From NCBI GenBank assembly GCA_026994225.1, contig JALWRI010000128.1:1-35793 (forward strand): a stretch of DNA of 35,793 nt. Direction: 5' to 3'. The notes below the pieces were generated by a model that saw only the letters and a list, made by a program, of their open reading frames with translations, did not search any database and was not told the origin of the DNA. The stretch is from Gammaproteobacteria bacterium (GTDB lineage: Bacteria; Pseudomonadota; Gammaproteobacteria; GRL18). Positions within the stretch are counted from its first letter, which is position 1. Each line of letters opens with the position of its first letter. Positions 27,990-35,793 of the stretch are shown in pieces. The translations under genes were made by a program, and so were the position numbers.

Positions 27990-28334
27990 TCATCCTTTAT
28001 TTATATACAATATACCAGTTAATACTTTTTGTTTTTTACTATATGCTGAAAAAGTGACTTTATTTTCTATTATATTAAACTCACATTGCAATATTTGATC
28101 AAGATGGCTATTTACTAAAGGTGTAACAGGATGTAAGAACTTACAATACAATATTTCTTGTATAACAATATTCTCTTTCATAATCAGCGATAATGCTTGT
28201 ATGACATAATTCAACAACACCACACCAGGATAAACAGGATTACCAGGGAAATGACCTGGTAAAGCCGTATGCGAAATATCCAGTGCAACAGTTTGGCATA
28301 CAGATAGTGAGGATTTAATCGGGACTCCCTGCAT
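27990..28334 (-). CDS. apeI: ApeI-like 3-hydroxyacyl-ACP dehydratase
   Basis: A short 114-residue hotdog protein. LPGHFPGNPVYPGVVLLNYVI (27-47) holds the FabA/FabZ-type catalytic His in GHFPGxPxxPGV. At the FabZ glutamate position the sequence has Asn41 (LLNY), so this subunit may lack the general acid and depend on the partner ApeP-like subunit. ATG 28334 lies inside the end of the ligase gene (20-base overlap). It sits between the ligase and ketosynthase in the operon. Confidence 0.8.
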   Translation of the reverse strand: MQGVPIKSSLSVCQTVALDISHTALPGHFPGNPVYPGVVLLNYVIQALSLIMKENIVIQEILYCKFLHPVTPLVNSHLDQILQCEFNIIENKVTFSAYSKKQKVLTGILYINKG

Positions 28335-29673
28335 AATATTCTCTGTATAATTGTTTTAAATGTTGAAGTGGTAATTTACCTGTCTCTGATCTTGGTAAAT
28401 ATTCTACTTTATATAAAGGTCTGGGTAAAAAGACGGCATCTATCTTAACTTTTAATTTTTTATAAATTTCTGCCTTATCCAGCGTTGATACAACAAATGC
28501 GACAAGACGTGTCTCATTATTCTTGGATTGTGGATACTCAGGATAATAAAAACTACCATCTTCTACGCCATCAATCGCTAATAATAAACTATTTAATGCC
28601 TCTAATGAATGCCTTTTACCTGCAATATTAATCACATTCTCACTGCGGCCTAATAATTCAAATTGATACGGAGAAATACATTTAATATTGTCAGGTAACG
28701 ATATTGCTTGATCTAAATATGCTGCTTGTAACACTACCTTTTCTCCATCTTTAGTAATGCTTGTTCCCGATAAGGTTTGCCAAACGGTTGTTTTCGTACT
28801 TTCACGCAAAGCTATCGTTCCAGCTTCAGTACATCCATAAATTTCAATAATAGAACAGTGATTTTTTTCAGCCAACATTTGCGCCATCTGCTGTGATAAA
28901 GGTGCTGTCGCAGATAAAATATATTCAAGTGGCATTAATTGCACCGCCGATTTTAAACACATTTGCAAGTGTAAAGGGGTACTAATCAACGCACAAGGAT
29001 CAGAAATAGTTTGAATAGTCTGTGCAATCTCTTCTGGAAAAAAAGGCGTATTGGCTACCATGCTATACCCTTGTTGCAAAGGCAATAAAATACTGGTTTC
29101 TAGTCCATACATATGTTGTGCAGGAACAGTTGCCAATAATTTTAAGGTCTTATTATATCCATATTCAGAGAGCCTTTTCTGTGTTTTTACAGCAATACTT
29201 ACTAAAGAATACCAAGTTTTATACTGCGCTTTAGGTGCGCCTGTACTACCTGAAGTATAACTAATCACACAAATTTCTTTACCAGTAATCTGCGGTATGA
29301 CTACTGCTTGTAATGTAACAGGTATTTGCTGTGGATAAATGACTTGCTCATACTTCGTTATTAGATCATCGTGATCGGCTATACAGTAACAATTATCTAA
29401 AGTAAAATCAAAAGCATTAATAGTTGCTGCTAATTGATTAGGAGGCAATACATTCACTTGTCTACGGATTAAAATGGCACAAAAAGTAACTAAAAAATGA
29501 TAACGATTACGGCATAGATTGATAGCATACTTTTTATCTGGTAATTGTTCTGCAACAGAATAGGCTTGTCTCAGTAATTGAGCTGTAGTAATTTGCTCTT
29601 TAATATTTATCCATGCAATACATGAATCCATATTATGCTTAGATATTAAAGGGATAGACAACTTTTGTATCAT
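28315..29673 (-). CDS. AMP-dependent acyl/aryl-ACP ligase (ApeH-like)
   Basis: A 452-residue ANL-superfamily enzyme. It has the P-loop-like SYTSGSTGAPKAQYKTW (about 150-166), the EIYGCTEAGTIALRES motif (about 283-298), a short C-terminal domain and the catalytic lysine in SETGKLPLQHL (about 435). In APE pathways the ligase activates a hydroxybenzoate-type starter and loads it on an acyl carrier protein. The divergent chorismatase 116 bases away would supply that acid. It is the first gene of the operon. No clear ribosome-binding site precedes ATG 29673; a second Met at residue 15 is an alternative start. Confidence 0.82.
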   Translation of the reverse strand: MIQKLSIPLISKHNMDSCIAWINIKEQITTAQLLRQAYSVAEQLPDKKYAINLCRNRYHFLVTFCAILIRRQVNVLPPNQLAATINAFDFTLDNCYCIADHDDLITKYEQVIYPQQIPVTLQAVVIPQITGKEICVISYTSGSTGAPKAQYKTWYSLVSIAVKTQKRLSEYGYNKTLKLLATVPAQHMYGLETSILLPLQQGYSMVANTPFFPEEIAQTIQTISDPCALISTPLHLQMCLKSAVQLMPLEYILSATAPLSQQMAQMLAEKNHCSIIEIYGCTEAGTIALRESTKTTVWQTLSGTSITKDGEKVVLQAAYLDQAISLPDNIKCISPYQFELLGRSENVINIAGKRHSLEALNSLLLAIDGVEDGSFYYPEYPQSKNNETRLVAFVVSTLDKAEIYKKLKVKIDAVFLPRPLYKVEYLPRSETGKLPLQHLKQLYREYYAGSPD

Positions 29674-29789
29674 AATTCAGTTTTAACACATATTAAACAA
29701 ATGGGAAAGCTGCAAAAAAACACTAATCACGCTATCATAGCATAACTTACTATTGGCAAATATATTCTAAACATATCAAGAGATAACCT

Positions 29790-30806
29790 ATGTACGGTAT
29801 TCAAATTAGTCATCTTACTCAATCAGAACTCCTTGCATGTCATCATGCAAACATACTTTTTTGTGTCTCTACAGATAGTTGCCAATTAGCTAGCAATCGC
29901 TTTGATTTTCCTGTTTTCAATCTTGATTTACCTACTTTAGCACAACATTGTATGGTAGAAGTATGGCATAGTAATGCGCCTATTTTAAGACGACAATGGC
30001 ATAGTGATAGTGGTATTATTGAATATAGCTATACCCCAGAATTATTGTTTGCTTCTATCCGTTTGCCTCTCGAGGAAAATACCTTTGAAGATAATATTAC
30101 GCAACAATATCTCAATATTTTTTCTTTATTACAACAAGAAAATTTTCCTGTTATTTTACGGATGTGGAATTATTTTCCTGCTATTAATCATATTGATAAT
30201 AATACTGAACGCTATCAACGTTTTTGTTCTGGACGCTATAGAGCCTATACACATCATTTAGAAAAATTTGACCACCTTTTACCGGCTGCAACAGCGATTG
30301 GTACATACAGTAAAAATGTACATATCTATTTTATCGCAACTAAAACGCCTGGCATAAATATTGAAAATCCCCGTCAAATTTCTGCTTATCAATATCCTAA
30401 AAAATATGGTATTCACAGCCCTTCTTTTGCTCGGGCAACATATAAACAATGGACATCTCAACAAGCCCATTTATTTTTATCTGGCACAGCAAGTATTGTG
30501 GGACATAAAAGTCTACACTTAGGTGAATGTCAGGCTCAATTACAAGAAACAATCACTAATATTAAAGCAATACTCAACCTGGATCACTTACAGCAACAAG
30601 GCATTCCTGTAGCGCAATTTAAGGAATTTTCTCTCAGTATTATGAAAGTCTATCTACGTGCGCCAGAATATTTACCTGTGGTCAAAAAAATATTACAGAC
30701 TCAAGCTGACTGGGAAGGTAAAATTATGTATTTAGAAGGTGATATTTGTCGTCAAGAACTGATTGTAGAGATCGAAGGAATATGGCATATCCACCTCAAA
30801 AAATAA
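29790..30806 (+). CDS. xanB2: XanB2-type chorismatase (chorismate to hydroxybenzoate)
   Basis: The 338-residue protein matches the FkbO/Hyg5/XanB2 chorismatase family. It has RMWNYFPAINHID followed by ERYQRFCSGRYRA (about 122-150), PAATAIGTYS, IENPRQISAYQYPKKYG and HSPSFARA, LFLSGTASIVGHKS and a C-terminal GDICRQELIVEIEG. XanB2 of Xanthomonas makes 3- and 4-hydroxybenzoate from chorismate for the xanthomonadin pigment and for ubiquinone. Here it lies divergent from the aryl-polyene ligase, consistent with supplying its starter unit. The product isomer cannot be told from sequence alone. ATG 29790 has AAGAGA upstream. Confidence 0.9.
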   Translation: MYGIQISHLTQSELLACHHANILFCVSTDSCQLASNRFDFPVFNLDLPTLAQHCMVEVWHSNAPILRRQWHSDSGIIEYSYTPELLFASIRLPLEENTFEDNITQQYLNIFSLLQQENFPVILRMWNYFPAINHIDNNTERYQRFCSGRYRAYTHHLEKFDHLLPAATAIGTYSKNVHIYFIATKTPGINIENPRQISAYQYPKKYGIHSPSFARATYKQWTSQQAHLFLSGTASIVGHKSLHLGECQAQLQETITNIKAILNLDHLQQQGIPVAQFKEFSLSIMKVYLRAPEYLPVVKKILQTQADWEGKIMYLEGDICRQELIVEIEGIWHIHLKK

Positions 30807-31441
30807 ATACCAGAAAAAAATACGTATTATACTATTGGCTATGGATAGGCTTAAGTTGCACGCTATTATCTTCTTGTGTTCATTATAATATATTCCCTAT
30901 TAACAAGAAGAATTCCGTTGTTTCATTAGGAAATAATGCTTATTATCGCTTATTACCTGCATCCTCTAGTGTGTTTTATGGGACATTAATACAAGAGCTT
31001 ATTTATCATACCCCAAAGCAAACCCAACATTTTATTTGTCAAACAGAAATATCACCGACTGCTATTCGCTTTGTTCTTTTATCTCCTATCGGTATGACGT
31101 TATTAACCTTACAATATCAAAATAATACTTTCACCTATCAAGATAACTCTGCCATCACTCAATATATCAATCCATCCTTATTACTTGCCGATATACAGCT
31201 TGCTCTTTGGCCTGTATCAGCATTACGTACACAAATAACAAATGCACAAATAGACACTCAAACAAAATATCCTTCATTGCAATATCGTAATATTATGCAA
31301 GGGAAACACGTATTACTACGTATCACAATCAACAATAACACACCCTTATCACACATCACACTCAACAAAGAACATTATCACCTTGAGATCCGTATGATAG
31401 AAACAATTCCTGCTGCTCTTATTCATCCTGAAAAAAATTAA
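30782..31441 (+). CDS. DUF3261-like outer-membrane lipoprotein of the aryl-polyene cluster
   Basis: This 219-residue protein has a basic start (NTRKKY), a hydrophobic segment and the lipobox LLSSC. The mature part has the strand pattern of DUF3261 (YRLLPASS, FVLLSPIGMTLLTLQY), a family found in aryl-polyene clusters and related in shape to LolA/LolB. I infer a role in moving the pigment lipid to the outer membrane. ATG 30782 lies in the last 25 bases of the chorismatase gene; the AAGGA before it is too close and GTAGAG slightly far, so the start is uncertain (TTG 30746 is an alternative). Both genes should be co-transcribed. Confidence 0.72.
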   Translation: MAYPPQKINTRKKYVLYYWLWIGLSCTLLSSCVHYNIFPINKKNSVVSLGNNAYYRLLPASSSVFYGTLIQELIYHTPKQTQHFICQTEISPTAIRFVLLSPIGMTLLTLQYQNNTFTYQDNSAITQYINPSLLLADIQLALWPVSALRTQITNAQIDTQTKYPSLQYRNIMQGKHVLLRITINNNTPLSHITLNKEHYHLEIRMIETIPAALIHPEKN

Positions 31442-31566
31442 CGCCTTGCTAAGCGGCATTTGACAATACGCAACTGTAGCGGCAGTTCTTCAGGTGAAGG
31501 TAAAAAGTCAGGAACTACTTTTAGATCACCCAAAGGTTTATTGCTATATTGAATTCGTTTGCTCAT
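31438..31566 (-). pseudogene. Truncated CopG-type antitoxin remnant
   Basis: From ATG 31566 the frame reads MSKRIQYSNKPLGDLKVV and then PDFLPSPEEL, which I recall as the conserved N-terminus of CopG-type antitoxins (family usually about 80 residues). The match stops at about residue 30; the last ten residues (LRIVKCRLARR) are unlike the family and the ribbon-helix-helix part is missing. It overlaps the end of the preceding convergent gene by 4 bases. No function is likely. Confidence 0.5.
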
Positions 31567-31675
31567 ATATCTTTTTACCTTTACGCCAATAACCTGCACC
31601 AAATATACGGATGCAACCAGACCCCAGACCGATAAGTAAACCGTACGGTGAGAATGCCTGTTCATGGAGTGCTAA
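31544..31675 (-). pseudogene. Remnant 3' end of a gene overlapping the antitoxin start (probable toxin)
   Basis: In a second minus-strand frame, open from 31675 to the TAG at 31544-31546, the sequence GCIRIFGAGYWRKGKKIYEQ is followed by TNSI and stop. It overlaps the antitoxin start by 23 bases, the overlap typical of toxin-antitoxin operons. About 44 codons remain, without a start, and the rest has been replaced by the neighbouring reductase-like gene. The toxin family is not certain from this fragment. Confidence 0.4.
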
Positions 31676-31684
31676 CTACCATTA

Positions 31685-33178
31685 CTATATATCATGTAAA
31701 AACGTATCTAAATGGATAGATGCTCTGGGTACATGATGTGCTTCAACAAATTCCTCAATATCACTAAGTATCGGTTCTGGAGCACTGATATAAAATTCCA
31801 TATCCGCTAAAGGAAGTGCATCTTTTGTTAGTTGTTTCGCCAATTCTTCCATTGCCCTGGTATAACAATATTTTCGTTCTGTTTGATGTTCAACATACGG
31901 CGATACATGCTGATAGAAAAAATTATCAAACGCATCCATCCAGGATCGACATAAATTATCTAAATAAGGCACTTCATCACAACTGGTTAACCAATAAAAA
32001 TAAATTTTATCAGCGATTTCCAATGACATAGCATGTTGTATTAAGCTTTTTATGGCAGAAAAACTGGTATCCCATGCAATAAATACTAGCTCTTTAGAAG
32101 CACTTTCATCTAATAAAAAATTACCTTGAGGACCTTTGATCGTAATCGTTTCATTGTGTTTTAATTTATAAAAAGCATACTGTGAAAAAGCATTTCCTGC
32201 TTCTTTAGTAATATGAAATTGAATATTCATATCATCACAAGGACAACTTGCTAGAGCATAATCACTATTTATTTGTCCTTTTACCGATAAATTTACATAT
32301 TGTCCCGCTAAAAAACGTAATCGTTGTGTTCTTGGTGTCTTTAAATGCAAAATAAGCAAATGAGGATTAATTTGTTCCATTTTTTTAATTCTCGTATCAA
32401 TTTCTTGATAAGGAATATCTGCTGCACTATCTGCTTCATTTGCCTCTAAAACGACATCACTGGTTGCCTTATTTGAACACATTAAAAGATAGCCTGCTTG
32501 CTTTTCTGCTTCAGAAAAAACATAGTCATAGAAACGACTTTGCTCAACCGTACCCATCAACAATTTTGCTTTACATAATCCACAATTACCATTACTGCAT
32601 CCATAATTTAACGCTAATCCAGCGCGTAAACCTGATTCTAATAATGTTTCATTCCCTTCACTAAAATAATCACGAGTACTTGGCAATAAACGAATATGAT
32701 TAGCAGCAAAGGGTTTGATCCTTGGGCTTGTGGTCTCATCTTTGGTATTTACCGCATGGTTTTCTTGTAATAATTCCTTAAACCATGATTTTAACTGTAA
32801 CAATTCATTATTCTCAGCGCTTAATTGTGTTAACTTCGATTCTACCTTTTGTATTAACGTGCTATATTGCCCGATAATTTCTTTTGCTTGCATTAATTCA
32901 TTATTTAAAATTCGTACTCTAGTTGCCAGTAATTCTGTGTTTACATCACTGCTATGTTGGCTGACGACTTTACGCATAGCCGTTGCCATAATATGTTCTA
33001 CTTTTTCTAACATGCTGTCATCATATAATTTAGTTTGAGGATAAACCTGTAATAAATTATCAATATCAATCATGCCTTCAAAGGTGACTAATTCCCCATC
33101 TTGTATTTTCTTTTGTAATACTTTACGTTTAACTCCAATCAAACGTGCTGCCTTTGAAATAGATAATAATCGTGCCAT
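31685..33178 (-). CDS. HTH, coiled coil, [2Fe-2S] ferredoxin and degenerate FNR-like reductase fusion
   Basis: The 497-residue soluble protein joins four parts. Residues 5-45 look like an excisionase/MerR-type helix-turn-helix (SISKAARLIGVKRKVLQKKI). Residues 55-140 are coiled coil. Residues 160-245 are a plant-type [2Fe-2S] ferredoxin with Cx4Cx2C (C194, C199, C202) and C234, all present. Residues 260-497 follow a ferredoxin-NAD(P)H reductase layout with GQYVNL, GPQGNFLL and a C-terminal D-x-F. Key positions are altered: the FAD motif RxYS reads DYALAS without the Arg, the NAD(P) loop reads AWDTSF where AGGTG is expected, and the late CGP reads SAPEP. I infer a DNA-binding redox sensor rather than an enzyme. 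ATG 33178 has AGGA upstream. It follows an output-less response regulator by 33 bases. Confidence 0.85.
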   Translation of the reverse strand: MARLLSISKAARLIGVKRKVLQKKIQDGELVTFEGMIDIDNLLQVYPQTKLYDDSMLEKVEHIMATAMRKVVSQHSSDVNTELLATRVRILNNELMQAKEIIGQYSTLIQKVESKLTQLSAENNELLQLKSWFKELLQENHAVNTKDETTSPRIKPFAANHIRLLPSTRDYFSEGNETLLESGLRAGLALNYGCSNGNCGLCKAKLLMGTVEQSRFYDYVFSEAEKQAGYLLMCSNKATSDVVLEANEADSAADIPYQEIDTRIKKMEQINPHLLILHLKTPRTQRLRFLAGQYVNLSVKGQINSDYALASCPCDDMNIQFHITKEAGNAFSQYAFYKLKHNETITIKGPQGNFLLDESASKELVFIAWDTSFSAIKSLIQHAMSLEIADKIYFYWLTSCDEVPYLDNLCRSWMDAFDNFFYQHVSPYVEHQTERKYCYTRAMEELAKQLTKDALPLADMEFYISAPEPILSDIEEFVEAHHVPRASIHLDTFLHDI

Positions 33179-33211
33179 AATGTAATATCCTATTATCAAA
33201 CCAGGCGTTAA

Positions 33212-34324
33212 TTAATCAACAACTGCTTTTAATGATGTAACTACCTCATTCAATTTTTCTTCTACACTCATCCCTAAGTCATATAAATGATCCACTTCTT
33301 TCTCAGTCATCAATAATTTCTCCAATATTTGTTTTTCTTGTTCTTCCGATAACCCTAATATTGCAAAGCTTTCTTCCATATCCAATATCAAATTACGTAT
33401 AATATCTACATTTTTTAATCGTTGTTCTATATAATTTTCATGGATAAGCTGTAAATTATTCTGTACTTTAAACAACGTATCTTGCAATGCTAATTGATAA
33501 TAATCCCGTTTTTTTTCTATCGCTAAACTTTTCAATCGTGCATCAACACTATCTATCAAAATGGCTAAATTATCCCGCCAACGTCCACACACTTCTTCAT
33601 CTTCTGGCATTAAGCGAATCAATAAAGAGGAATATATCCCATTATAAATACTTCTACGCCCGAAACTAATAATTCGCTCAGTATGCTGTACTTGCTGTAA
33701 AATATCTTTTTCCAATGGACGCTCAATCCCATCTGAAAAAATAAATGTTATTTTTTCGCCTAACTGTAACATTAAACATCCTGGTAAACCGTAATTATCC
33801 AAACCTTTTAATATATTTTTTCCTAACGTGATAACATCTTCACTATAAAATGTTTCTTGAATAATACGTAAAATATTACCAATCTCTGCCGCACCACTCA
33901 TAGCTGTCATTGTAATTTGCGTTGCTTGCTGTGAAGATACAGATAATTCTTTTTTTATTTGATGATTGGTTAATAATAAATCAATTTTTGTCAATAATTC
34001 ATCATGGTTAAAAGGTTTAGTAATATAATCATCCGCACCCACTTTATATCCAGCCAAGCGTTCCTCTGGTGAGGTTAACGCTGATACAAAAATAACGGGA
34101 ATATCCTCCCCATCATAACGTAGCTTTTTACACACCTCTAAGCCATTCATGCGAGGCATATTGACATCAAGAAGGATTAAATCCGGTTTTCCTTCTGATA
34201 TTTTTTCTAAACATTCAGCTCCATCATACGCTTTTATCAGAGCATAGCGATCATCAATAATACCTTCAATAATTTCTTGATTTATCGCATCATCATCAAC
34301 ACTTAATATACATTTTCCAGTCAT
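33212..34324 (-). CDS. Response regulator with a receiver domain and an unrecognised sensory/helical C-terminus
   Basis: A 370-residue cytoplasmic protein. Residues 4-120 are a complete receiver: D10-D12 pocket, phospho-acceptor D53 (LLDVNMPRMNG), S81 and K103 (ITKPF). Residues about 145-275 resemble a small alpha/beta sensor domain (EDVITLGKNILKGLDNYGL, then strands) of no named family I can assign. The last 95 residues are helical coiled coil (EKKRDYYQLALQDTLFKVQ to the end). No DNA-binding, cyclase or phosphodiesterase domain is present. ATG 34324 is preferred to 34339 because the receiver begins at once. It precedes the HTH-ferredoxin-reductase fusion in the same transcript, which could be its output partner. 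Confidence 0.85.
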   Translation of the reverse strand: MTGKCILSVDDDAINQEIIEGIIDDRYALIKAYDGAECLEKISEGKPDLILLDVNMPRMNGLEVCKKLRYDGEDIPVIFVSALTSPEERLAGYKVGADDYITKPFNHDELLTKIDLLLTNHQIKKELSVSSQQATQITMTAMSGAAEIGNILRIIQETFYSEDVITLGKNILKGLDNYGLPGCLMLQLGEKITFIFSDGIERPLEKDILQQVQHTERIISFGRRSIYNGIYSSLLIRLMPEDEEVCGRWRDNLAILIDSVDARLKSLAIEKKRDYYQLALQDTLFKVQNNLQLIHENYIEQRLKNVDIIRNLILDMEESFAILGLSEEQEKQILEKLLMTEKEVDHLYDLGMSVEEKLNEVVTSLKAVVD

Positions 34325-34467
34325 TTTTATTATATCCAAAAATATAATCTTTCTTATTTATTCAGAGTATAGATATAATAATAGCATCATATATACCCAA
34401 AATCGTATTTAATTATAAAAAACCTTCAATTAATAATGATAATACCCTATCTACGGAGCACAGCAAT

Positions 34468-34875
34468 ATGCATGATACGCCATTTATACCTAAAAATGCA
34501 GTAGAAGAACAGCTAGTTCTCGCTCAAAATGGTGAAATTCCAGGTGATCTCTTTATGCAAGAGATGTTGCAAAGCGAATTATTTATGCCTGTTTACGATA
34601 ATCAAAAAATTGCAGGATTTCAAAATTCTAAACAAGCAAATCCCCTTATATTACAAGATGAAAATAACCAAGATATATTAATTTTATTTACCAGCCCTGA
34701 ACGAGCTAAAGACTTTGTAAAAGATTATCCTGGCTATCACGGTGGGTTATTAGCTGATTTGAAATGGATTTTAGAAAAAATGGGGAATCGGGAATACGCC
34801 ATCTCACTCAATCCCAATTGGTCAGTAGGACTAGATATGGAATCAGATATGGTTGACTCATTACGTCAACAATAA
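34468..34875 (+). CDS. SseB-family protein
   Basis: This 135-residue cytoplasmic protein matches the SseB N-terminal domain. The family pattern is seen in VEEQLVLAQNGEIPGDLFMQ, LFMPVYD, ILILFTSPERAKDF and AISLNPNWSVGLDM. SseB-like proteins in enteric bacteria are linked to stress and secretion regulation, but this domain is widespread and its role is unclear. ATG 34468 follows GGAG nine bases upstream. It is divergent from the response regulator across 143 bases and convergent with the thioredoxin-like gene, only four bases apart. Confidence 0.85.
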   Translation: MHDTPFIPKNAVEEQLVLAQNGEIPGDLFMQEMLQSELFMPVYDNQKIAGFQNSKQANPLILQDENNQDILILFTSPERAKDFVKDYPGYHGGLLADLKWILEKMGNREYAISLNPNWSVGLDMESDMVDSLRQQ

Positions 34876-34879
34876 ACTA

Positions 34880-35793
34880 TTATTGCATCAGATTAACATC
34901 GCTTCCCTGCTCTCTTAACGCTTCTGCTCGAGCCTGTACAAAACGCTGAAACTCCGGTTCATTTATATATGCACCGGATGCAATATAATCCAATATGGAC
35001 TGCACATGAAATGATTTGAGGTAGGCTTCACTGCGAAATACTTCTTTTCCTTTTACAAAAAATACCATACTCGGTACATATTGAATATGTAATTGTTGTA
35101 ACCATCGTTTCAAGGGAATGGTTTTTTTATCTGTTAAAGAAATCATCGTTTTGCTACGTATATCTACTTGTACAATATTAAAACGGGCAAGTTGTTGTCG
35201 TGTAGCAGAGCGTTGAAAAATATCTGTATGTAACTCATCACAATATACACACTGTTTTTGCTCAAATAATACTAATAATGGCTTTTCATCTACCATTAAT
35301 AAAGGCAGCTGTTTTATATCCTGATACATGCTGTCTTTATGTAAAATACCTGATGTGCTAGAGAGGGGTTGTTTATGCTGAGCATAATAACGTAAAAAAG
35401 AAAGCCGTTGTTTTTTCCCTGGCGCAGCATATTCTAAAGCGGTATAAAATTTATCGGGTGCATAATAACCGTTAATTCGTAACTGTTTTTTTCCTTTCGT
35501 ATTTAAAATTAATATGGTAGGTGTAAACCATACCCGCATTTTCTTGGCTAAGGCTTTTTCTGTCATCACATTACCCTCTAAATCCGTCACTTCTCTATCC
35601 CCCCAAATATTGATTGCCAAAACTTCATAGGATGATTGCATTTTTTTTACTATATGTTGTTGAACTAGATTATCTTGCAATAATTTTTGACAATATGGAC
35701 AACCATCTTGATAAAAATACAAGAATAAATGCTTCTTCTGTTTCCTCGCTTCTTCTAAATCTTCTGCTAAATCCAAAAAGGATTGTTTAAACC
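34880..35793 (-). CDS. Double thioredoxin-fold protein (SoxW/DsbD-C-like), partial at right edge
   Basis: The frame is open to the window edge, so the true start and any signal peptide are missing. The visible part begins FKQSFLDLAEDLEEA, the usual run-in to this fold. The first thioredoxin domain has DGCPYC (codon positions 26-29 counted from the TTG at 35776) and cis-Pro FTP near 85; the second has QKQCVYC (176-179) and VPS near 235. Two CxxC pairs in one chain suggest a periplasmic disulfide reductase or relay, as in SoxW-like proteins and the DsbD C-terminal domain. The exact role and partner are not visible. Confidence 0.8.
   Translation of the reverse strand, partial: FKQSFLDLAEDLEEARKQKKHLFLYFYQDGCPYCQKLLQDNLVQQHIVKKMQSSYEVLAINIWGDREVTDLEGNVMTEKALAKKMRVWFTPTILILNTKGKKQLRINGYYAPDKFYTALEYAAPGKKQRLSFLRYYAQHKQPLSSTSGILHKDSMYQDIKQLPLLMVDEKPLLVLFEQKQCVYCDELHTDIFQRSATRQQLARFNIVQVDIRSKTMISLTDKKTIPLKRWLQQLHIQYVPSMVFFVKGKEVFRSEAYLKSFHVQSILDYIASGAYINEPEFQRFVQARAEALREQGSDVNLMQ

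Noticed and set aside
34325-34467. A second PhoP-box near the response regulator (CTCTGAATAAA)
   Set aside because: Only one half-site is present and the region is AT-rich, so it is not distinguishable from chance.

Overview
The window is low-GC gammaproteobacterial chromosome (roughly 35-37% GC by eye). Evidence for this is the gene order alaS-lysC-csrA-tRNA-Ser(GCU)-tRNA-Arg(ACG), the ftsK-lolA pair with trxB divergent, a PhoP/PhoQ-type system, and aryl-polyene (APE)-type pigment genes beside a XanB2-type chorismatase. The caspase-fold/PEGA/FGE protein, long pentapeptide-repeat protein and large ATPase-GAF hybrid resemble the signalling repertoire of large filamentous sulfur bacteria (Thiotrichales), but that placement is only an inference. 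No insertion sequence, prophage, integrase or CRISPR array was seen. No stretch over 300 bases lacks a gene.

Layout. (1) 1-8225: a catalytically degenerate caspase-fold protein with PEGA and the start of an FGE-like domain (cut by the left edge) is divergent from a compact four-gene set. The set encodes a 98-residue protein, an exported pentapeptide-repeat/coiled-coil protein, a 1379-residue STAND-type ATPase-repeat-GAF protein ending in a histidine-kinase relic, and a small exported protein. (2) 8248-13002: lolA and ftsK, divergent from trxB. (3) 13094-16818: a soluble REC-histidine kinase hybrid, convergent with a PepSY-PhoP-PhoQ operon that has a PhoP-box-like direct repeat upstream. (4) 16955-20358: an SLC13-type transporter followed by a NhaD-type Na+/H+ antiporter. 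(5) 20558-25095: two tRNAs, csrA, lysC and alaS. (6) 25273-31441: a small two-helix membrane protein, a five-gene APE-like biosynthetic operon (ligase, dehydratase, ketosynthase, chain length factor, dehydratase), and a divergent XanB2-type chorismatase plus lipoprotein. (7) 31438-31675: remains of an overlapping gene pair that looks like a decayed toxin-antitoxin module. (8) 31685-34324: a response regulator without a DNA-binding domain, followed by a fusion of HTH, coiled coil, [2Fe-2S] ferredoxin and degenerate ferredoxin-reductase domains. (9) 34468-35793: an SseB-family protein and a double thioredoxin-fold protein cut by the right edge.

How the genes may work together. The chorismatase would supply hydroxybenzoate, the ligase would load it on a carrier protein, and the ketosynthase/chain length factor with two dehydratases would build a polyene. 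The carrier proteins and ketoreductase are not in the window. The most unusual candidates are the HTH-ferredoxin-reductase fusion, whose nucleotide site looks broken while all four iron-sulfur cysteines remain and which sits behind an output-less response regulator, and the left-edge system built from dead-enzyme folds. Start codons were chosen by ribosome-binding site, family N-terminus and overlap with the neighbour, and several are TTG or GTG.
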